Origin: Actinomycetes bacterium
GTDB taxonomy: Bacteria > Actinomycetota > Acidimicrobiia > Acidimicrobiales > UBA8190
Assembly (NCBI GenBank): GCA_021826725.1
Contig: JAKAYQ010000011.1
Coordinates: 1-35,837 of the forward strand
Reading direction: 5' to 3'
Length of the DNA stretch: 35,837 nucleotides
This document shows positions 1 through 5,691 of this stretch, in pieces. Position 1 is the stretch's first letter; every line of letters starts with the position of its first letter. Position numbers and translations under genes: made by a program. The notes below the pieces were generated by a model that saw only the letters and a program-made list of their open reading frames with translations, was not told the DNA's origin and ran no database searches.

Positions 1-2
1 CT

Positions 3-419
3 CGCAGCGGCAACCCCGAGGTCGATGACGCGCTGCCCCGTGTTGTCCGGGACTGGAACGCGCAGACGGCGGCGCCGTCGCAGGTGAGCGGAGCGCTGGC
101 GCTGGCCCTGGGGGGTCGGCTCTCAAGTATCTGAACACCGGCCAGTCGGTCGGTCGGCAGTTCCGGGGCCGAAGAGCCTGGGCTACCCGCTGGCCGGACT
201 GCACCTGCCGCCTGGTGACCCGGAGGCGCTCCGCCGTGCCGGCCGCCAGTTCCTCCATGGCGGTGAGGCGCTCGGGGCCGGCGCAAAGGCGCAGCACCGA
301 GCGGTCGACGCGGTGAGCGGCGACACCTCGAAGGGCGCATCGGTGGAGAACGCTCGGGCGGCGACCGACAAGATCGTGGGTGCCTACGGGCGAGGCGGCA
401 GCCTGGCGGTGTCGGCTCC
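3..419 (+). pseudogene. Polymorphic toxin N-terminal part, frameshifted and cut by the window edge
   Basis: Readable protein continues across this stretch only by changing frame three times. Frame 3 reads RSGNPEVDDALPRVV and on to a G6 run near 110-116. The next frame reads LKYLNTGQSVGRQF (from 122). Frame 1 reads GYPLAGLHLPPGDPEALRRA and on (from 181) to about 405. Frame 3 then resumes with GSFGHELSND and runs into the deaminase domain. Each change is what one missing base would cause. The helical Ala-rich block around LPPGDPEALRRAGRQF resembles the WXG-like leader regions of actinobacterial type VII-exported toxins, which is inference from composition. The upstream start is outside the window. 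Either the gene is decayed or the sequence has homopolymer deletion errors; the intact downstream domain and immunity gene make error a real possibility. Confidence 0.6.
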
Positions 420-569
420 TTCGGCCACGAGCTGTCCAACGACCTCACCTTCCACGAGGCTCGCTCCCAAGCCAGCATCCGGAACGACCCGGGATACGGC
501 GCCCGACCCCAACCCGGAGACGGCACCCCCGCCGGCGGCAACGCCTACAACCCCAAGACGGCCGACAAG

Positions 570-947
570 GTGCCCGCCTGGGGCGAGAACGGTTCGACGA
601 CCTCGGGACTGCTGGTGAGCGGCGACAACGTGGAGGCGCCGATCGTCAGTGGCAGGACCACACCGAACGGCCAGGTGATCCAGGGGTTGCAGCCCAAGGC
701 CCTCGAAGACACCGGTATGGACTGGCACCTCCGCACCCACGTGGAGGCTCAGGCGGGCATCTCCATGCGGATGAACCAGATCGACAACGCCACCCTCTAC
801 ATCAACCGAGCGATGTGCACCGTGGGAACGGGCGGAGGCTGCGCGGCGCAGATCAGCACGTACCTCGGCGCCGGCCAGAAGCTGACGCTCTACGGTCCGA
901 ACGGCGGCACCGTCATCGAAGGGACCGGCCTCCCATCCCAGGAGTAG
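570..947 (+). CDS. DddA/SCP1.201-like cytidine deaminase toxin domain
   Basis: C-terminal toxin domain of a polymorphic toxin; the family deaminates cytosine in nucleic acid, and DddA does so in double-stranded DNA. Visible signature: TTSGLLVSG, then HVEAQAG with the His-x-Glu pair (His at 738-740, Glu at 744-746) expected to bind zinc and shuttle protons, then SMR, ATLYIN, and two cysteines at 816-818 and 840-842 (C-x7-C) completing the zinc site, followed by LGAGQKLTLYGPNG. DddA itself has C-x2-C here; longer spacings occur in relatives. The same frame is open upstream to about 420 but the first usable start is GTG 570, so this is really the 3' end of the longer, frameshifted toxin gene. 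The stop lies 4 bp before an Imm1-type gene. Family assignment is strong; substrate (DNA or RNA, single or double strand) cannot be read from sequence. Confidence 0.8.
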   Translation: MPAWGENGSTTSGLLVSGDNVEAPIVSGRTTPNGQVIQGLQPKALEDTGMDWHLRTHVEAQAGISMRMNQIDNATLYINRAMCTVGTGGGCAAQISTYLGAGQKLTLYGPNGGTVIEGTGLPSQE

Positions 948-951
948 ATCC

Positions 952-1347
952 GTGAGCGAGTCGACATTCCACCCGATCGTCGCCGACCACCGGAACAAGG
1001 AAGTGCGCACCGTCGAAACGGTCGAGGAGCTCGACGAGGTCCTCGACCGCTGGGATGCCCTGGCCCGTCACGACGAGCCCGCTCTCGTGTTCCTCGACGT
1101 CGGGGACACCAACAATCACTACTACATCGGGCTTGGACAAGACGAAGTGCCGGTGGCCTGCGGCTATCGCCACGCTGTCGGCAAGCGCCCCAACTCAGAC
1201 GAGTGTGAGGAGTGGGCGTTCGCCAACACCTGGCAGGAAGTCGGTCCTGACGAACTTGTTCCTGCAGCGGATGCCCGGGAAGCAACTCGGCGATGGGCCC
1301 GGACGGGGGAGCGTCCAGACAACCTGCGCTGGATACAGGACAGGTGA
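952..1347 (+). CDS. Imm1-type immunity protein for the deaminase toxin
   Basis: A 131-aa acidic cytosolic protein starting at GTG, 4 bp after the toxin stop. It has the layout of the Imm1 family (Pfam Imm1), which accompanies SCP1.201 deaminases in actinobacteria: an N-terminal helix with VETVEELDEVLDRW, then strand PALVFLDVGD, a YYIGLGQDEVPVACGY strand pair, and the C-terminal PDNLRWIQ tail. It should bind and block the adjacent deaminase in the producing cell. The tight spacing and shared strand imply co-transcription. Unlike the toxin leader it has no frame disruption. Family call rests on pattern recognition and the toxin neighbour; no search was run. Confidence 0.75.
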   Translation: MSESTFHPIVADHRNKEVRTVETVEELDEVLDRWDALARHDEPALVFLDVGDTNNHYYIGLGQDEVPVACGYRHAVGKRPNSDECEEWAFANTWQEVGPDELVPAADAREATRRWARTGERPDNLRWIQDR

Positions 1348-1831
1348 CCCACCACCCCCGACCTCACGACGCCCCCACCACCTGAAGAATTGCGCCTTCG
1401 GCCATTTCGGATCGACGACTTGACCTTGGCCTACGCGCCCACCGCCCTCTCGACGCGCCGGTGGTCCACCCTCGGGGCGCGGATCTCGACCGCCCCGATG
1501 ACCGGCTGGGCCACCGGGGACCGGGGAGGCCGCCGCGGGTCACGGGGCATGACCGTTCTCGTAACGCTCGCCGGAGAGCTCGGCCAGGTAGGCGTCAACC
1601 TCGGCCTCAAGAGCCGCTGCGGGCATTCTCCCTGCCCTTCTCGGAAGATCTCGTCCAGCATCGACCGCCCGTCAGCGCCGGCCGCCTCGCAGTTCACTGC
1701 GCTCAGCATCGACGTTCCTTCCTCACCGGCGCGCCAACACCGGTGGTCTCGTCTTGATCGCAACGGGGACGGCGCGCCGCGTTTCCCGGCGAGTGGGCGA
1801 TCACGTCCAGGTCATACCCCCAGCAGTGCCG
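1348..1831. other. Intergenic stretch without an intact gene
   Basis: Between the immunity gene and the dehydrogenase. The middle holds a minus-strand IS256-type transposase fragment (1434-1709). I see no intact gene, clear inverted repeats of an IS, or RNA gene in the flanks. Open frames here on both strands are high-GC shadows. Confidence 0.6.
1434..1709 (-). mobile_element. IS256-family (mutator-type) transposase N-terminal remnant
   Basis: On the minus strand from ATG 1709 the frame reads MLSAVNCEAAGADGRSMLDE then IFREG. After a frame change it reads AAALEAEVDAYLAELSGERY then ENGHAP and hits a stop. A further frame gives GAVEIRAPRVDHRRVE. These three blocks are the collinear N-terminal landmarks of IS256-type transposases (LLDEIxREG, AAxEAEVxAYxxE, GxVxVRAPRV). 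At least two frameshifts and the absence of the catalytic DDE part mean it cannot be active. It suggests past insertion activity in the toxin neighbourhood. Confidence 0.65.
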
Positions 1832-3112
1832 TCAGGGGAACAGGCCGCGTGCCGTGATGGCAGCGGCGATGCGCTCCACGGCCACCACTCCTGCCGCATC
1901 GCGCAGCGAGACGCCCAATGCCTGGGCACGAGCCCAGACGGCGCCGAACGCTCGGTCCATGGTCCTCGCCAAGCGGTCCGCCACCATTTCCTCGTCCCAG
2001 GCATACCCCTGGCGCCCCTGTGCCCACTCGAAGTACGAGGCGGTGACCCCGCCGGCGTTGGCCAGGATGTCGGGCACGACCACCACCCCACGCCGGTCGA
2101 GCACCTCGTCGGCAGCAGGTGTCATCGGGCCGTTTGCCGCCTCGACCACCACCGAGGCCGTCATGCGGCGGGCCGCGTCCACGTCGATGGCCCCTTCCAG
2201 CGCGGCCGGAACGACGAGCTCGGCTTCGACCGCCCACAGGTCGGTGCTGGCGATGGGTGTCCCACCGACGAAACCGGCCACCGAGCCGCTGGAGCGGGCG
2301 TGCTCGGCCAGCGCCGAGACGTCCAGGCCCCCGGGGTTCCACACCGCACCGGCAACGTCGGCCACCGCCACGACCCGCATGCCCGCGGACTGCAGCAGGA
2401 ACGCCAGGGGCCCGCCCACCTTGCCGAAGCCCTGCACCACGGCCCGAGCTCCCACCAGTGGGCGACCGGTGGCGGCGAACACGGCGCGTACGCAACGGAC
2501 GACGCCGCTGGACGTGGCCCCCGCGTGCATGGGCATGCCCCCGACGCTCAGCGGCTTCCCCGTCACCACACCGGGAACGGACCGCCCCTGGAGCATGTCC
2601 ATGGTGTCGAGCAGCCACGCCATGACCCGCTCGTCGGTGTTCACGTCCGGGGCCGGGACATCCTGGTCCGGGCCGAGAAGGCTGGCGATGGCCACCGTGT
2701 AGCGCCGGGTGAGCCGTTCGAGCTCGCTGATCGACAACCGGCCGGGCTCGCAAGCCACGCCTCCCTTGCCACCGCCGAAGGGGATGTCGACCACCGCTGT
2801 CTTCAGGGTCATGTCCGCAGCCAGCGCCGTCACCTCACCCGCCGACAGCGCCGGGTGGAAGCGGATGCCGCCCTTGGCCGGGCCCCGAGCCACGTTGTGG
2901 TGGACCCTCCACCCGCTGAAGACCTCGACGTGACCGTCGTCCATCCGCACGGGCACGGCAACTTCGAGCACCCGCTCGGGCACGAGCAGCAAGCGCTCGA
3001 TCTCCGGGTCGACACCGGCCGCCGCCACCGCCGCCGAGATCCGGCGACGCACCGCCCACCAGGGATCGTAGGGCGCCTGTGGCCCATCTGCCTCCATCGA
3101 CGCCATCGCCAT
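1832..3112 (-). CDS. Glu/Leu/Phe/Val-family amino acid dehydrogenase, probably glutamate dehydrogenase
   Basis: Cytosolic 426-aa NAD(P)-dependent enzyme for reversible oxidative deamination of an amino acid, most likely glutamate to 2-oxoglutarate plus ammonia; length is normal for bacterial GDH. Visible residues: GPAKGGIRF (Lys80), MTLK (Lys104), PFGGGKGG (catalytic Lys116), PAPDVNTD (catalytic Asp156), the TGKP and GG substrate loops, and the Rossmann loop GFGKVG at 228-233. NAxGVTxSYFEW-type C-terminal signature (ILANAGGVTASYFEW) is present. ATGs at 3112, 3106 and 3097 all fit; a GAGGGGA ribosome site sits just upstream, best spaced for 3106. The open frame runs further upstream but that part overlaps the transporter gene and looks non-coding. 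It lies 20 bp behind the EamA transporter and is probably co-transcribed. Glu versus Leu/Val specificity is not certain. Confidence 0.9.
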   Translation of the reverse strand: MAMASMEADGPQAPYDPWWAVRRRISAAVAAAGVDPEIERLLLVPERVLEVAVPVRMDDGHVEVFSGWRVHHNVARGPAKGGIRFHPALSAGEVTALAADMTLKTAVVDIPFGGGKGGVACEPGRLSISELERLTRRYTVAIASLLGPDQDVPAPDVNTDERVMAWLLDTMDMLQGRSVPGVVTGKPLSVGGMPMHAGATSSGVVRCVRAVFAATGRPLVGARAVVQGFGKVGGPLAFLLQSAGMRVVAVADVAGAVWNPGGLDVSALAEHARSSGSVAGFVGGTPIASTDLWAVEAELVVPAALEGAIDVDAARRMTASVVVEAANGPMTPAADEVLDRRGVVVVPDILANAGGVTASYFEWAQGRQGYAWDEEMVADRLARTMDRAFGAVWARAQALGVSLRDAAGVVAVERIAAAITARGLFP

Positions 3113-3132
3113 TTCCCCTCGACCGTGCACGC

Positions 3133-4206
3133 TCATCCAGGCCCGCACGGTGCGCCGCCGGTCGGCGGCGCCGGTACCGTACCCCGCGCCGCGCCGCCGT
3201 CGCTCCTGGCGGGACGCGCACGCCGCCATCCGACCCAGCCACCGGTCTGTCCACGGGCGCCGTGCACCGGAGCCAGGCCACCGGCAGCGGGCAGGCCGGC
3301 AGGGGGCACACCGGCACCGGGCACACCGGCACCGGGCACGCCATCGGACGGGCTTTCGGCGCCGCGGAGGTCTGCCACGACGGGCGACCGGGCGAGGACG
3401 AACCCACCCACACACAGCATGATCAGTGCAACCGACTCGATTGCCCCCCGGCCGCCTCCGGTCTGGAGCTGGTCACCGAACAACCCGATCCCGATGCCCA
3501 GCGACACGAGGGGATCGAGGATGACGAGGGTGGGCTGCGACGCCGTGACCGGGCCGGCGTGGAACGCGTTCTGAGCAAGGAACACACCGGCAAGCCCGGC
3601 ACCGGACATCGCGTAGAACGGCCAGTGGGCGAAAATGCCGTCCCACCGGTGCGAGGCGTCGAGCATCACGAGCCGGATGAGCGACGCGGTGAACGCGAAC
3701 ATGACGGCAGCAGACGCCCCGAACAGGGCGGCTCGCCACTGCGGGGATCCGAACTGGGCGAGCCCGGCGGTCGCCGCGCACGCCGCGACCACCAGCAACG
3801 ACACCACGCCCCACGCCGCAAGGCCTGGCACCCGGGGCCCAGGACGAGGGGCAGCGACAACCAGAAAGACCGCCAGGCCACCGGCACCGAGCAGCGCCCC
3901 TGCCCACTCGCGCCAGGTGATGGCCAGCCGGAACCACAGGCCGAGGATGGCCACCAGCAGCGGGAGCTCCAACGTCAGCACCGGCTGCACCGAGCTGAGC
4001 GGGCCGTAGTGCAGGGCGGCGGCCTGGAACCCGAACCCGGCGACCATCATGGCGAACCCGACCAGCCATACCTTGCGGCGCACCGCGTAGGCGAGCAGCC
4101 GAAGGTGCATCGAGGCATCGGCCGGCGCCTGTCGCACGCCCAGGCGCTGCAGGATGGTGGTCAGCGCGTTGGCCAGGGCAGCGCCGATGGCGAGCAGATA
4201 GGCCAC
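3133..4206 (-). CDS. EamA/DMT-superfamily membrane transporter
   Basis: A 357-aa integral membrane protein with about nine or ten hydrophobic segments, starting at GTG 4206 (VAYLLAIGAALANALTTILQ). Features of drug/metabolite transporters: the first helix followed by QRLGVRQAP, the conserved GPLSSVQPVLTLELPLLVAI segment, and a second half with GPVTASQPTLVILDPLVSLG, the internal duplication typical of DMT proteins. The C-terminal about 55 residues are a Gly/Pro/Ala-rich cytoplasmic tail with short repeats (GVPGAGVPGAGVPPAG) encoded by a 15-bp DNA repeat near 3311-3340. Substrate is unknown. Since the dehydrogenase follows 20 bp downstream, an amino acid or related metabolite is a reasonable guess and no more than that. 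Confidence 0.8.
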   Translation of the reverse strand: MAYLLAIGAALANALTTILQRLGVRQAPADASMHLRLLAYAVRRKVWLVGFAMMVAGFGFQAAALHYGPLSSVQPVLTLELPLLVAILGLWFRLAITWREWAGALLGAGGLAVFLVVAAPRPGPRVPGLAAWGVVSLLVVAACAATAGLAQFGSPQWRAALFGASAAVMFAFTASLIRLVMLDASHRWDGIFAHWPFYAMSGAGLAGVFLAQNAFHAGPVTASQPTLVILDPLVSLGIGIGLFGDQLQTGGGRGAIESVALIMLCVGGFVLARSPVVADLRGAESPSDGVPGAGVPGAGVPPAGLPAAGGLAPVHGARGQTGGWVGWRRARPARSDGGAARGTVPAPPTGGAPCGPG

Positions 4207-4387
4207 AGCTGTTGTTCTACCGCGTCGGGCGCCTGCATTCGCGTTTCGGGGCTGGCCACGATCTGGCCACGAGCCAGGGTCGACTGAGTGCCGGCACCGC
4301 CATGGGCGGCGATCACCACGCCGGCGCGAGCAGACCCACTGCGCTCGCCGACGGCACCCGGCTCCTGGCACCGGCGCGAGGCCGCGC

Positions 4388-5188
4388 CTACCCACCCTCG
4401 GCACCGGCACCGGCAGCGGCACCGGAACCCGTGCCGGGCCATGGCAGACCCGCCACGTACGACCAGCTCCGACGGTGGATCGCAGTCGGCCCGTACCCGT
4501 CGAGCGCCCGGCGGTGCACCGGCGACGGGTACCCCTTGTTCCGGTCGAAGTCGAACGCCGGGAAGTGGGCTGCGTCCTGGCGCATGATGCGGTCCCGCGT
4601 CACCTTGGCCAACACCGAAGCCGCCGCCACCGACGCACACGTGCGATCTCCGCGCACCACCGTCCGGACCACCGGCATCGGGCAGCACCCCGGCAGGGAC
4701 TCCGCCAGCGTCGCCAGCGCCGGGGACGCGTAGTCGAGCACGCCGTCGAGGATCAGTGCTGCAGGCCACCACGCCGGCGCCAGGGACTCGAGCGCTCGGC
4801 CACAGGCCACGGCGAGCGCAGCGGTCATCCCGAGGGCGTCGCACTCCGCCGGGCTGGCATGCCCGACCGCCCACGACGCGCACCACGTGCCCAGCGGATC
4901 GAACATCGCCTCTCGGACCGGCTCGGTGAGCAATTTGGAGTCGGCCAGACCATGGGGGACCGCGGCGCCACCGGCCACGACAGCGACGCCGACGGTGAGC
5001 GGACCGGCCCAGGCTCCCCGCCCCACCTCGTCGATCCCCGCCACCAGACCGCCCGGCGGCCGGCACGCCGCCTCGAGCTCCAAGGTCGGCGCCACCCGTC
5101 GCCGTCGCCCACCCATCTGGCCGGCACGCCTGGCGCCAGCCGACGGCTCGCGTCCGGCGGTTGTGCCCGGTCCCGACCCCGCACTCAT
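4388..5188 (-). CDS. rnhB: Ribonuclease HII
   Basis: A 266-aa enzyme that nicks RNA in RNA-DNA hybrids and removes single misincorporated ribonucleotides from DNA. Motifs in order: GIDEVGRGAWAGPL (catalytic Asp and Glu), LADSKLLT, ILDGVLDY (third acidic residue), and CASVAAASVLAKVTRDR with the fourth Asp; the C-terminal GYPSPVHRRALDGYGP is also conserved. The first about 40 residues are an Arg/Gly-rich extension and the last about 20 a Gly/Ala-rich tail, both beyond the usual core. ATG 5188 overlaps the cutA stop as ATGA, so the two genes are translationally coupled. Confidence 0.93.
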   Translation of the reverse strand: MSAGSGPGTTAGREPSAGARRAGQMGGRRRRVAPTLELEAACRPPGGLVAGIDEVGRGAWAGPLTVGVAVVAGGAAVPHGLADSKLLTEPVREAMFDPLGTWCASWAVGHASPAECDALGMTAALAVACGRALESLAPAWWPAALILDGVLDYASPALATLAESLPGCCPMPVVRTVVRGDRTCASVAAASVLAKVTRDRIMRQDAAHFPAFDFDRNKGYPSPVHRRALDGYGPTAIHRRSWSYVAGLPWPGTGSGAAAGAGAEGG

Positions 5189-5511
5189 CGGTCCGGGGTG
5201 CTCTCGGCCACGATCCAGGCCAAGTAGTCGGGATCGCCGGCGACGATCGGCACGGCGACGATCTCGGGGAGCTCGTAGCTGTGGTGGCGTCGCACCAGCT
5301 CGGTGAGCTGCTCCACCCGCGCGGTCGTCGTCTTGAGGGTGCACACCCACTCCGTCGAGCACGTGACCTCGCCGCCCCACCGGTACGTGGAGGTGATGGG
5401 TCCGGCCACCTGGGCACATGCCGCAAGCCGCTCGTCGACCGCCAGGCGCCCGAGGCTCGCTGCCTCCTCAGCCGTGGCCGTGGTGACCTGGACGCTGCAA
5501 GGCTCGCTCAT
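5185..5511 (-). CDS. cutA: CutA1-type divalent-cation tolerance protein
   Basis: A 108-aa cytosolic protein of full family length. The trimeric CutA fold is recognisable from the N-terminal strand VQVTTATAEEAASLGRLAVD, LAACAQVAGPITSTYRWGGE, then TLKTTTARVEQLTELVRRHH, SYELPEIVAVPIVAGDPDYL and AWI. CutA1 binds divalent metals in vitro; its cellular role is poorly defined. ATG 5511 lies 9 bases from a TAGAGT hexamer, and the stop overlaps the rnhB start. Confidence 0.92.
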   Translation of the reverse strand: MSEPCSVQVTTATAEEAASLGRLAVDERLAACAQVAGPITSTYRWGGEVTCSTEWVCTLKTTTARVEQLTELVRRHHSYELPEIVAVPIVAGDPDYLAWIVAESTPDR

Positions 5512-5520
5512 CGGCCGCCG

Positions 5521-5526
5521 ACTCTA
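5521..5526 (-). promoter_or_regulatory. Putative -10 hexamer for cutA
   Basis: Minus-strand TAGAGT, 9 bases before the cutA ATG. It matches TANNNT, but the -35 side is not clear, so support is positional only. Confidence 0.3.
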
Positions 5527-5560
5527 CGAGGGCTACGCCGGCAGGTGGGCGACCGGCACA

Positions 5561-5656
5561 CCCGGCAGCACCCACACCCGGCAGCACCCACACCCGGCAG
5601 CACCCACACCCGGCAGCACCCACACCCGGCAGCACCCACACCCGGCAGCACCCACA
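5561..5656. repeat. Six perfect tandem copies of a 16-bp unit
   Basis: The unit CCCGGCAGCACCCACA begins at 5561, 5577, 5593, 5609, 5625 and 5641 with no mismatch. It fills most of the divergent intergenic region between cutA and the mannosidase and ends about 24 bp before the mannosidase -10-like hexamer. The period is not a multiple of three and there are no spacers, so it is neither coding nor CRISPR. Confidence 0.97.
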
Positions 5657-5679
5657 CCGACGTGGCGGCGGCGCAGACG

Positions 5680-5685
5680 TAGCAT
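5680..5685 (+). promoter_or_regulatory. Putative -10 hexamer for a leaderless alpha-mannosidase transcript
   Basis: TAGCAT, 6 bases before ATG 5692, places transcription start at or next to the A of the start codon. There is no Shine-Dalgarno sequence. A -35 element would fall at about 5657-5662, adjoining the last tandem repeat. Confidence 0.4.
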
Positions 5686-5691
5686 GCCCGC

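Noticed and set aside
1754-3574. 606-codon plus-strand frame over the dehydrogenase
   Set aside because: Antisense shadow of a clear glutamate dehydrogenase; His/Arg/Gly-rich and without motifs.
5561-5656. CRISPR array
   Set aside because: Units are 16 bp, head-to-tail and without spacers; no cas genes are present.
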